The position numbers were made by a program, and so were the translations under genes. Under the pieces are notes generated by a model, which saw only the letters and a program-made list of their open reading frames with translations, ran no database searches and was not told the DNA's origin. From NCBI RefSeq assembly GCF_002419965.1, contig NZ_DIHC01000034.1, positions 62,001-126,000 of the forward strand: DNA of 64,000 bases. The letters run 5' to 3'. This document shows, piece by piece, positions 56,301 to 62,715 of this stretch. Origin of the DNA: Pseudomonas sp. UBA5706 (GTDB taxonomy: Bacteria; Pseudomonadota; Gammaproteobacteria; Pseudomonadales; Pseudomonadaceae). The first letter of the stretch is position 1. Every line of letters begins with the position of its first letter.

Positions 56301-56442
56301 TCTCACACCGGTGCAGTTCAACGCCGAGGGCAAGGCGTTCGTGGAGCGCCCGACCTGGGAGGCGTTGCACTTAAAACCCTATGAGAGCGTCGAGGCGCTG
56401 ATGCTCGCCCTGCAGCGCCACGGCCTGGAGCGAGTAGGGTGA
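50341..56442 (+). CDS. Giant dermonecrotic/membrane-targeted effector-type toxin with tandem ChaN/TIKI-like domains
   Basis: A protein of about 2033 residues with no close housekeeping relative. Layout from sequence: helical N-terminal region of about 980 residues, like the dermonecrotic-toxin-type N-termini of large Pseudomonas toxins. Two hydrophobic helical stretches follow (about 988-1020 and 1038-1060, VVWNSVDIIATVLTLPFPPA and HALILASALNMVGAAGD). Then comes a Trp-rich segment with WHIVDPNNPFAFFG (about 1158-1265). Last are two tandem enzyme-like modules (about 1276-1546 and 1636-1905) and a tail. No Sec signal peptide, no RTX or Rhs repeats. The start is uncertain: ATG 50341 has AGGA 11 nt upstream; ATG 50302 and TTG 50266 are in frame. 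It lies on the opposite strand inside the LPS core cluster, with no immunity or secretion gene beside it. Target and delivery are not known; the toxin assignment is inference from architecture. Confidence 0.7.
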   Translation: MQTLSPVLLTPAATQRDATAALKRLTRIIRTLSKELSHLPQTPGSLLTALDTGNSSQVEQELNSLLQRIDAFWQARGDTEQSRHSLFATCLEKALYDEAQLKSHENELGPNAVACVARSDSFETGSSQGQVSVYSLHVQFNEQTRVEIKGALVMTAAAGRTLLALPGSGLTEFASHQAMSQTMAGWLNDHVLRWALLMNADQRHQDAAVAVTNDPDLFIERFGPADIHLQPITTDPYHHALQRQMHKQGEDLRYLCGAGMSPEPQQRAIRIVAALSMSGLFGPSAMLARREQALAERKMRTDLPDWVKIAAPADLDTYIQHVNRYDHARQALASALKGAASAEQYAQVSLRAHLTNDLGYELEPDDITVTTQRTLPLTGESYTTTRTLTQLALLGVHPDDRQTGSQFLTRTTIGLEQRSAQTATTRLTPAYLARAVDELNLRASFADYQRRAYALPGNQQLMRKLVDLQVVEAAYAAKMQGHISCEDFAIIHAITQSLPVEEGTVLRVQHIRIDNRGILGRILVFRKEDTQGRLDRLLMFASEAPRARLFQRFHNQTQLLHELVGWLAIPAMTDYLLQQSPADSRQGLSETLEALRQKPYPAPGFIQLITLDSYDAGLRNFVREKIDVMLSEHQAHMPDWYQQASASQRQKLIALEDALAGAARNYQAQAHTRVQDFEDYVHQRASEKISQLLKVPAGTVDPDQILIISERETLTYTQMMRNGYDDSISLITPTADTTAVFRGPQGLDLSTLTPAAVARSVHGKWLADDYAALIRRTLLSPESTGYAYRRQTSTLITQLQMQAAALRSLLKGHIGPDQYQWLATAIDNLGRRDAQMRERYPVYPLQIHIDKPFIASHLSLFDQLVIPDTHLTQIETVQGCFALLSNENRLAPLLYTPGAPDGIEFRVFSSFVESLGQPGMIDYYKDRCRLKARRALAFFLNDMKKGNANKRPCLPKEHIADFAQVCFNRPIERKLRDVEQTTTGRHDMLSKVVWNSVDIIATVLTLPFPPASFAVGVMLSLRDSVKAFQALTGESPEDAHALILASALNMVGAAGDLHQGLKGFGAMLRKLSRDSGTAPRPVALKNLSNPAKREHLYPASLQDEALLIGKPNASDQAPIYRSLGLDTDEVAATRHYATRDSNGVWQPLEQPSTPAPSSASDALSNRAVNISLQDLPRITEGHANGVSLGQGKHYIQMDGRVYQVQYDAAIRCWHIVDPNNPFAFFGRQPIRLDDQGQWTLAERSRLQGGGNDEPFGFRPLQEQAGSNATDLSDYELPQHYQRHMEGILKMEPADDMGMNLEGYFEIYYAQMRERYFSLKETLYADAQAFFARTPALPPKPTLPAVDPSANVGGFLENVFNSSNGLVLSEAPQSVASKHFLIAHMQTLVAQRVETIYLPHLFTDKHFKKLAKYRAKGKNVRSGSHEIRDHLELINQGALNNLSDEYDYYHLIKQAHRHGIEVRPLSSSVSYPVEGFEVATPTTDVAAAQKMSNFFAHKVISAEVVRDRSKRWIALLDEKLATTHDQVPGIAELQGAISVHIEDVPAGRPMQIRATSVRLVEDGQATPCDFKIEFANPIVADTAIPAALPTSLDDTLAGASAAASGRTHPGVTGFRWDESTGWQRVAPEHWVADSPPTALQQSLLDTTYGMPSSSRDALYELIQRPRGLDGNYFINDTDLIPAQSTFFELREKLRIESRPVIFGELAPRPTMPAIDTPGNVDEFIKSLYQQTDGMVIGEFHASVASKKFIMDNLPLLTQQNVKTLYMEHLLTDLHQADLDRFFDTGLMSKRLLDDIKKLDSGHLTDPDHMYNFEKLLIKAQQHGLEIRALDCAASYHLRGIRLETPTTRQQMMNYFASRTIRQHQSVMGKHRWVALVGNTHSNIYKTVPGLAELEGAIGIHLVDVAPGNSKGIRVDNGVFSRSPMKKSEGFVKGDFRIDVEIPGTPVWPAPLEKPTLDQRLPRVGTFVLESESETAHMIAHRSRDNAIHLTPVQFNAEGKAFVERPTWEALHLKPYESVEALMLALQRHGLERVG
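54166..54978 (+). repeat. Toxin internal module A (degenerate ChaN/TIKI-like copy)
   Basis: First of two homologous modules in the toxin. Residues are numbered from ATG 50341. GLVLSEAPQSVASKHF, IYLPHLFTD, VRPLSSSVSYPVEG and RWIALLDEKLATTHDQVPG align without gaps to the same segments of module B. Of the presumed active-site residues only Glu1369 and His1399 remain. His, Glu, Asp and His positions read Pro1371, Pro1398, Ser1465 and Leu1519. This indicates a non-catalytic copy. Confidence 0.7.
55246..56058 (+). repeat. Toxin internal module B (intact ChaN/TIKI-like copy)
   Basis: Second module, residues numbered from ATG 50341. GMVIGEFHASVASKKF (Glu1737, His1739), LYMEHLLTD (Glu1766, His1767), IRALDCAASYHLRG (Asp1829) and RWVALVGNTHSNIYKTVPG (His1879) follow the GE.H / EH / D / G-x-x-H order of the EreA-ChaN-TIKI-PMT C2 superfamily. 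Codons in this part include more A/T-rich ones than the flanking LPS genes. Confidence 0.7.
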
Positions 56443-56450
56443 AATCATGA

Positions 56451-56495
56451 GTCATCGAGGTGGCAAGCGCGCGCAGTGCTGCCGCCTCGAATGAC
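56451..56495. terminator. Stem-loop after the toxin gene
   Basis: GTCATCGAGGTGGCA (56451-56465) and TGCCGCCTCGAATGAC (56480-56495) are imperfectly inverted around a GC-rich loop, right after the toxin stop and between convergent genes. No clear T-tract. Confidence 0.5.
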
Positions 56496-56503
56496 GTGAT
56501 CTA

Positions 56504-57940
56504 TCAGGCCTTTGGCAGGCGCTGGTCCAGCAACTGGTGCAGCGCGCTGTCGGTGGGCCAGTTGCGCATGAAACGGGCGCGGTCCCTGGAGAAGGCAGCA
56601 GCGAAGGTACTGGCCGAGCTGTGCTGACACATGGCGTCCAGATCGATCAGCGCCCAGCGGTCCTGATGCCAGAACACGTTATGCCCTTTCAGATCACCAT
56701 GGCTGATACGCTCACGAATCAACTGCGCAAACAGCCTGTCCAGCGCCTGCAATTCGCTTTGCGGTGCATCGGCTGCAGCAACGTACGGCGCGAAGCGCTC
56801 GATGATATCCGGCCCCGGCAGGTACTCGGTGACGAGGTAGGCCTGGCGTCGTAGCCAAAACACACGTCGCTCCAGCAACGCCAGCGGCTTGGGCGTAGCG
56901 ATGCCGAGGAACATCAGGCGATTGCCTTCACGCCATGAATGCCAGGCTCGACTCGGACGCCAGAAACGTTTGAGCCAATGGGCCAGATGCTTGATGTTGT
57001 AGCGTTTGATCACCAGAGGTCGGCTTTCGACCTCGGTTTTCGCCACGCTTGCAGCGCCGCCGGTCTTGTACAGGTGGCCGTGATCAATCAATGCGTCGGC
57101 TTTGTCGAGCACCGGGAGCATTGCGACTTCTTCTTCGCGACGAATCGCGCGCAGGCCAAATGGCCCATCCGAAACACTGAACAGACTGCAGTCACGTCCG
57201 ACCTTGATCAGGTAATCGCGCAGACGCCACTGGCTGACCTTATCGATCTGCTTTTGCAGCGCCTCGACCGGTAACGCATGTTCGCCATTGCTCAGCAGGT
57301 AGTAGACCAATAGTTCCTCGGTGAACGGCTCCAGCGATCTGGGCAGCTGCGCGAAGAACACACCGAGGTTTTCCAGCACCTTCTGGCGAGACAGGGGCTT
57401 GCCCGCTTGTTCGGCGCGAATGCCGGCGCCATCGATCAGGTACAGAGTGCCGTTCTGCCGCAGCAGGTTGTCCAGATGCAGGTCTTCCTGCCACAGCCCC
57501 TTGGCATGCATTTGCCCGACGGCAGCCAGCGCGTCGCCCAGCACGCTGATTTGTTCATCGGCCAACGGTGGCAAATGTTCAACTGCCCTCCAGGCTTCCC
57601 CAAGACTGCGGGCCTGATCGAGAAATTCGAACAGCAGCCAGCCACCCTCGCCTTCCACAAGCCCATCGGCCAACAGCAGCGGGGTGCTCAGGCCCTGTTC
57701 AGCGAGCAGTTGCACACCGCTGAGCTCGCGTTGAAAGTGTCGCGGCGCCCTATGCCCGACCAGCAACTTGGCCAGCACCGGCCGCCCGCGCCAGACCCCG
57801 GCGCCAACATAGCGTTGACCGGGCAGCACGCGCAGCAGGCTGAGCAACTGCAACTCGGCAGGACCGGCAGCATCCGCCAACGCAATGCTCATGGGCAGCG
57901 TTGGGGTGCGACCGGCGTTTTTCAGTTCAGACAAACGCAT
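56504..57940 (-). CDS. Double kinase-fold LPS core protein (PA5006-like)
   Basis: A 478-residue protein with two small lipopolysaccharide-kinase-like modules. Module one has WQEDLHLDNLL (Asp153, Asn158) and TLYLIDGAG (Asp170). Module two has LVIKRYNIKHL (Lys312), ISHGDLKGHNVFW (Asp416, Asn421) and ALIDLDAM (Asp433). Both therefore keep catalytic and metal-binding positions. The start is ATG 57940 with GAGGG 5 nt upstream. It is separated from wapQ by 296 bp (57941-58236), which shows only GC-rich inverted segments and no supported gene, so it probably has its own promoter. Confidence 0.83.
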   Translation of the reverse strand: MRLSELKNAGRTPTLPMSIALADAAGPAELQLLSLLRVLPGQRYVGAGVWRGRPVLAKLLVGHRAPRHFQRELSGVQLLAEQGLSTPLLLADGLVEGEGGWLLFEFLDQARSLGEAWRAVEHLPPLADEQISVLGDALAAVGQMHAKGLWQEDLHLDNLLRQNGTLYLIDGAGIRAEQAGKPLSRQKVLENLGVFFAQLPRSLEPFTEELLVYYLLSNGEHALPVEALQKQIDKVSQWRLRDYLIKVGRDCSLFSVSDGPFGLRAIRREEEVAMLPVLDKADALIDHGHLYKTGGAASVAKTEVESRPLVIKRYNIKHLAHWLKRFWRPSRAWHSWREGNRLMFLGIATPKPLALLERRVFWLRRQAYLVTEYLPGPDIIERFAPYVAAADAPQSELQALDRLFAQLIRERISHGDLKGHNVFWHQDRWALIDLDAMCQHSSASTFAAAFSRDRARFMRNWPTDSALHQLLDQRLPKA

Positions 57941-58236
57941 CGGCGCCCTCTTCAATCAATCAAATAAAACGCGAATCGCCCGCTTCTGTGCGAAGGGTAT
58001 CGGCATCCGGCCAGAATCAAAAAATGAGGCATACCACCATCCTGCTGATGCCCGAAGGACGTGGGGGTCCGGCTCGCCGACAATTTGCCGCGAAGCGGTG
58101 GTAAGCCCGGACCACGCGTTGTATCTGACACCACGAAGGTGCCTGGTTTTGTTAATGCATCGCAGCAGCTGGCGAGTAACTGAGTGCCGCCCCCGGCGCC
58201 TACGGCCAGACGCACAGGCAGGTGCCGCACGCGGTC

Positions 58237-58992
58237 TTACCGCCCACTGCGCTTATGACGGCCGCGTTTGGCCAACCGCTGCCACCATGCATTGACCGGG
58301 CCACTGCCTGGTGGGGCCTGCAAATACGCGGCGAGCAATTCGCGGATTTCCGCCTCGTTCCACACCGACGCGCGCCGTAGCAGCGGCTCGATGTCCTTGA
58401 CCCGATCACGTTGGCCGAAAATCGACTTACGGGTCTTTTCCAGGTCGATCAGCTGCGCTGTGTAATTGCCATCCCGCGCCTTGAGGAAAATGTGCTTGGG
58501 ATAGAAACAGCCATGCACCTGCCCGGCTTTATGCAGTGTGCGCGCCAGCTGGCCGCAGGCCTGCAGGATAGCCAGCCGTTGCGTGGCGGCTAGCTCGCCC
58601 CATTGCAGCAGCAGCGTATCCAGATCGGTCCAGCCATCCAGCGCGCGCGTCATCAGGATCGCCCGGCGCTCGCCATCGACCTTCTTCTGGCCATAGAACA
58701 CTGCGTGCAGCGCAGGAATGCCCAGCTTCTGATACAGGCTGATGTTGCGAAACTCACGGGAGAACGACGGCTCGCCGAACGGGTGGTGCAACGTGTGGGT
58801 CAGGTAGTTGCTCTGCCGTTTGAGGTAATAGCCCGACCCTTCAAGCTCCAGACGAAACACACTGCTCCAGCCGCCGCGCCCGGTGTTGGGCTCGTCCACC
58901 GCGTCGAGTTCCACGTTCCACAGCGAGTCGAAATCCGCCAGGCCATGACGTTCCAGCAGGTCACGGTCGGCCTGGGCAATGAACACACTCAT
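58237..58992 (-). CDS. wapQ: LPS core kinase-like protein WapQ
   Basis: A 251-residue WaaP/KdkA-fold protein. GYYLKRQSNYL gives the nucleotide lysine (Lys59), and AQLIDLEKTRKS the metal Asp183. The catalytic loop reads HGCFYPKHIFL: His160-Gly-Cys162, where active relatives have HxD. The aspartate is therefore missing, which suggests changed or lost kinase activity. It overlaps wapP by 4 bp. Confidence 0.87.
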   Translation of the reverse strand: MSVFIAQADRDLLERHGLADFDSLWNVELDAVDEPNTGRGGWSSVFRLELEGSGYYLKRQSNYLTHTLHHPFGEPSFSREFRNISLYQKLGIPALHAVFYGQKKVDGERRAILMTRALDGWTDLDTLLLQWGELAATQRLAILQACGQLARTLHKAGQVHGCFYPKHIFLKARDGNYTAQLIDLEKTRKSIFGQRDRVKDIEPLLRRASVWNEAEIRELLAAYLQAPPGSGPVNAWWQRLAKRGRHKRSGR

Positions 58993-59723
58993 TCGCGTCC
59001 CTCAAAAAAGCTGACGATGTGACGAATGCGCTTTTTGTCTGAATCATTCAGTCGTTGGCGCCCTCGATACTGCAGATAGAAACGCAGGCGCTGGGTCGCG
59101 GACAGGTGATATTTGGCCACCTTGTCCAGACACGCCAGATCCTTGGTAATGCGATATCGCAACATGAAACTGACCCAAAACGCCCCGTTGGGGCAGTCGA
59201 TCAGGAACACGGTCGAACGGTCATCGACCAGCAGATTGCGCCACTTCAGATCGTTATGGGTGAAGTGATGATCATGCATGGTCCGGGTGTACTGCGCGAC
59301 TTGCCGACTGATGCCATTGACCCAGGCGCGGTCGCTCAGGCGCGCGTCATGGGTGCGCGCCAGCTCCGACAAATCCTCGGTACGTGGCAGCTCGCGGGTG
59401 ATCAACGCGCCGCGATCATAAGCCGCGCCATTACGCTCCAGGCCCCAGGCAACGACCTCGGCGGTAGGGATGCCCCACTTGGCAAAGCGCTTGAGATTCT
59501 GCCACTCCGACTTGACCCGCGGGCGTCCCAGATAGCGACGCAGACCCTTGCCTGCCGCCACGTAGCGCTTGACGTAGTAGTTCACGCCCCGGCGCTCGAC
59601 GCGAATGACTTCCGACAGCGGATCGCGGGTCAGGCGCTCGCCCTGCAAGGCAAAGACCGCGTCCAGCGAGCCAAAATCGTCTGCCAGCGCTGCGTATTCC
59701 GGTTCCAGATTCCAACCCGCCAT
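58989..59723 (-). CDS. wapP: LPS core heptose kinase WapP
   Basis: A 244-residue small kinase of the WaaP superfamily, thought to phosphorylate inner-core heptose II. NYYVKRY (Lys52), FTHNDLKWRNLLV (catalytic Asp158, Asn163) and VFLIDCPNG (Asp176) are all present. One-base overlap with the waaP stop side and 4-bp overlap with wapQ place it in a tightly coupled waaG-waaP-wapP-wapQ run. Confidence 0.9.
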   Translation of the reverse strand: MAGWNLEPEYAALADDFGSLDAVFALQGERLTRDPLSEVIRVERRGVNYYVKRYVAAGKGLRRYLGRPRVKSEWQNLKRFAKWGIPTAEVVAWGLERNGAAYDRGALITRELPRTEDLSELARTHDARLSDRAWVNGISRQVAQYTRTMHDHHFTHNDLKWRNLLVDDRSTVFLIDCPNGAFWVSFMLRYRITKDLACLDKVAKYHLSATQRLRFYLQYRGRQRLNDSDKKRIRHIVSFFEGRE

Positions 59724-60529
59724 CAGAGCGCATCTCCGTAACGCAGTTTGCGCTGATAAAGCTTGTCGGCTTTGGCTTCGAGCCAGCTCAGCAATGCCGA
59801 TTCCTGCGCGAGAATCTGGCGCAGCGGCTGCTGGAAGTAACCTTTGAGAAAGCGCAGCTTGTCGCGCCGGGTCAGGCCGATGTCCATCGCCGAGAAATAC
59901 AGCGCGGCCAGGTCCTTGTTGCGCCAGCGCATGGTGATCGCCGAGCGGGTCTGGGCACGGTGCAGGTCGATGACCGAGAGTTTGAAATCCTCGGGCGTGA
60001 CCGGCTTGTCAGTGTGCAGCAGGAAATGACAGATATAGCAGTCGCGGTGGTTGACCCCGGCGCGGTGCATCATGCCAACCAGCCGCGCGACTTCGGCGAT
60101 ATACGCCCGCTTCATGCGCGGCTCGGGAGGCTCGTTGCGCCAGTTGAGGCTGACGTCCTCCAGGCTTAGGGTCGGCGCCAGTTCTTCGGTAACGATGAAC
60201 GAGTGCTGGGACGCCGGATTGTTGCCGCGTTCGCCATAGGCCACGGCAGTCATGGTCGGGATACCGGCCTCGTGCAGGCGATTGATCGCCTGCCACTCCT
60301 GCCCGGCGCCGAGCACCGGCAGCTTTGCGCTCAACAGGTTTTTTGCCACCTCACCCCAGCCGATGCCGCGATGAATCTTGACGAAGTAGCCACGCCCATC
60401 GACTTCGGTGCGCAGGGTGCGGCGGTTCTCCAGTTCGCGATAAACCTCGCCTTGCAGCGCCTCGACAGCGTCGAACGCATCGCGCCCGGCCCAGAGGCTT
60501 TTGAAGGGTTCGGCAAGGATCAATTTCAT
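59723..60529 (-). CDS. waaP: LPS core heptose I kinase WaaP
   Basis: Phosphorylates heptose I at O-4, a step needed for outer-membrane integrity and essential in P. aeruginosa. It has 268 residues. YFVKIHRGIGWGE carries Lys51, NHRDCYICHFLL the catalytic Asp163 (same numbering as the P. aeruginosa enzyme), and LSVIDLHRAQ the metal aspartate. The ATG overlaps the waaG stop by 4 bp. Confidence 0.95.
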   Translation of the reverse strand: MKLILAEPFKSLWAGRDAFDAVEALQGEVYRELENRRTLRTEVDGRGYFVKIHRGIGWGEVAKNLLSAKLPVLGAGQEWQAINRLHEAGIPTMTAVAYGERGNNPASQHSFIVTEELAPTLSLEDVSLNWRNEPPEPRMKRAYIAEVARLVGMMHRAGVNHRDCYICHFLLHTDKPVTPEDFKLSVIDLHRAQTRSAITMRWRNKDLAALYFSAMDIGLTRRDKLRFLKGYFQQPLRQILAQESALLSWLEAKADKLYQRKLRYGDAL

Positions 60530-61650
60530 CCGTGGTGCTCCGCCAGAATCACATCCGCAGCGTGCTGCGGCATGCTGTAAAGATCAGCCGTGTCGGCGAA
60601 CGCCAGCCCGTTACGACGCCAGACACCGCGTGCGGCGTCGTCCTTGAGCATGCGGGCCAGAAACTGATTGAGCTGGTTCTGTTCGAACGGCTCATCGAGC
60701 ACCAGACCACTGTCGGCCTCGGCAATGTAGTGCGCGTAGCCACATACCGCGCTGACCAGCACCGGCAGCCCCGCGACCAACGCCTCGAGCAGCACGGTGC
60801 CAGTGTTTTCGTTGTAGGCCGGGTGAATCAACAGATCGGCGCCCAGCAGAAAGCGCGGAATGTCGCTGCGGCCTTTCATAAAGGTCACGTTGTCGGTCAA
60901 GCCCAGCGCCGTGCTTTGCAGCTGAAACACTTTTGGGTCGTCCTGGCCGATGACAAACAGCCGCGTGCGCTTTCTCAACGCCGCCGGCAACGCCGCCAGC
61001 GCCTTGAGGCTGCGATCGACGCCCTTGGTCTTGAAGCCCGAACCGATCTGCACCAGCAGCAGATCGTCATCGCCCAGCCTGAACTCACGACGGAATTGGG
61101 CGCGAATGTCAGCGGCGTTATCCGGTGCGCGGCGGTCTTGGGAAATGCCCGGCGGCAGCAGATGGAAGCGCTCCAGCGGCGTGTCGTAATGCTTGATGAA
61201 CAGCGGCTGCTGCACTTCGGAAATCATCAGCACCTCGGTTTTCGCCTCCCTGGCGAACACCGCGCGCTCGTACGCAGCGAAGTGGCGATAGCGGCCCCAG
61301 TGCTTGTACAGACCGTGGCGCAGCGTCTGCGCCTTGTCTTCAAAGCAGCCATCGGCGGCGTAGTACACGTCCAGGCCGGGCATTTTGTTGAAGCCGATCA
61401 GCCGATCCACCGGGCGTTTGGCCAGGTCGGCGTTCATCCAGTCGGTAAGCTTTTCGTTGCGCCGATGATTGAAAATCGCTTTGACCGGCGCCACCCGCAC
61501 TTCGAAGCCAGGAGGCACATCGCCTTCCCAGATCAGGGTATAGACGCGGATGGTATGCCCGCGCTGCTGGCACTCCAGGGCGATGCGCATGAAATCGCGC
61601 TGCAGGCCACCGAAGGGAAAGTATTTATAAAGCACAAAGGCCAGTTGCAT
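60526..61650 (-). CDS. waaG: LPS core glycosyltransferase WaaG
   Basis: A GT4 family enzyme that adds the first hexose to heptose II. The protein has 374 residues from ATG 61650 (MQLAFVLYKYFPFGGLQRDF); the frame is open upstream into waaC. The GT-B C-terminal half has LLVQIGSGFKTKGVDRSLKA and HPAYNENTGTVLLEALVAG. It shares one base with the waaC stop. Confidence 0.95.
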   Translation of the reverse strand: MQLAFVLYKYFPFGGLQRDFMRIALECQQRGHTIRVYTLIWEGDVPPGFEVRVAPVKAIFNHRRNEKLTDWMNADLAKRPVDRLIGFNKMPGLDVYYAADGCFEDKAQTLRHGLYKHWGRYRHFAAYERAVFAREAKTEVLMISEVQQPLFIKHYDTPLERFHLLPPGISQDRRAPDNAADIRAQFRREFRLGDDDLLLVQIGSGFKTKGVDRSLKALAALPAALRKRTRLFVIGQDDPKVFQLQSTALGLTDNVTFMKGRSDIPRFLLGADLLIHPAYNENTGTVLLEALVAGLPVLVSAVCGYAHYIAEADSGLVLDEPFEQNQLNQFLARMLKDDAARGVWRRNGLAFADTADLYSMPQHAADVILAEHHG

Positions 61651-62714
61651 CACGGATGTTCCTTTGCCAGCAACAGCGAACCCAACTGGCTCGCTACTCG
61701 CTCGGGATTCAGGCGAGTGAAGCACATCGGCCACTCGCGCTCGGTATCGAACTGACGCTGATCTTCAGGCGTCGGTCGATAGGTGCATTTCTTTTGCAGG
61801 CACGGCGCACAGGCCGGGTAATCGCCCGCCAGATGGACCTGCGATTTGCCGTAGGCGCCGGTGAGACCAGGATTGGTCGGGCCGAACAGCGACAAGGTCG
61901 GCACGTCCAGCGCTGCCGCCAGATGACCAAGCCCCGTGTCTACGGCCACGCAGCCTCGTGCGCTGGCAAGCACTTTGGCGACGCCAGCCAGATTGAGTTT
62001 GGGGAGCACGACGGCGTTATCAAGGCCCTCGGCAATGCGCTCGGCCCGGGCTTTCTCCGCCGGGTTGCCCCACGGCAGATGCACTTCCAGCCCTTGCCCG
62101 ATCATGCGCTCGGCCAGCTGGCGCCAGTACAACTCGGGCCAATGTTTGGTCGCCCAGGTGGTGCCGTGCAGAAACAGCACGAACGGCGCGCTGCTTTCGG
62201 CGTTTAACAGGCGGTTGCGATCCAGGCCGTAATCGCCAAGACCTGCGGGCAGTTCATAGCCCAGCGCTTGCGCGAACAGCTGACGCAGGCGCTCGACCGC
62301 GTGCTGCTCACGGGCCACCGGGTAAGCCCGATCATAAAAACGCGTTGCCAGCGGTTCGCGAGCGGAATTTTTGTCCAGGCCTACCACCGGCGCTTTGACA
62401 TAGCGCGTCAGCCAGGCACTTTTCAGCAGCCCCTGAGCGTCGATGACCAGATCGTAATGCGTGCCGCGCAGCCGTTGTTTGAACTGACGCCACTGGCCGT
62501 TCCTGAAGGTCTGCCAAAGGTTCTTGCGCCAACGACGGATTGCGACCGGAATCACCCCGGACACCGCAGGATGCCAGGTCGGGATTTCCGCAAAGCCTTC
62601 TTCCACCACCCAGTCGAACTGAATGCCGGGCACTGCGCGAGCGGCGTCGGTCAGCGCAGGCAAGGTATGAATGACGTCACCCAGCGACGACGTCTTGATC
62701 AGCAGTACCCGCAA
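61650..62714 (-). CDS. waaC: ADP-heptose:LPS heptosyltransferase I WaaC
   Basis: Adds the first heptose to Kdo. It has 354 residues. The N-terminal sequence RVLLIKTSSLGDVIHTLPAL and the C-terminal VAVDTGLGHLAAALDVPTLS and FGPTNPGLTG are GT9 blocks, with the Asp and Lys/Thr that bind ADP-heptose. The start is a TTG at 62714 directly after the waaF stop codon, with GAGG upstream; TTG 62723 is another option. Its stop overlaps the waaG start by one base. Confidence 0.94.
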   Translation of the reverse strand: MRVLLIKTSSLGDVIHTLPALTDAARAVPGIQFDWVVEEGFAEIPTWHPAVSGVIPVAIRRWRKNLWQTFRNGQWRQFKQRLRGTHYDLVIDAQGLLKSAWLTRYVKAPVVGLDKNSAREPLATRFYDRAYPVAREQHAVERLRQLFAQALGYELPAGLGDYGLDRNRLLNAESSAPFVLFLHGTTWATKHWPELYWRQLAERMIGQGLEVHLPWGNPAEKARAERIAEGLDNAVVLPKLNLAGVAKVLASARGCVAVDTGLGHLAAALDVPTLSLFGPTNPGLTGAYGKSQVHLAGDYPACAPCLQKKCTYRPTPEDQRQFDTEREWPMCFTRLNPERVASQLGSLLLAKEHP

Positions 62715-62715
62715 G

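Noticed and set aside
50341..56442. Rhs/YD-repeat or RTX toxin
   Set aside because: No YD repeats, no GGxGxD nonapeptides and no Rhs core motif are present.
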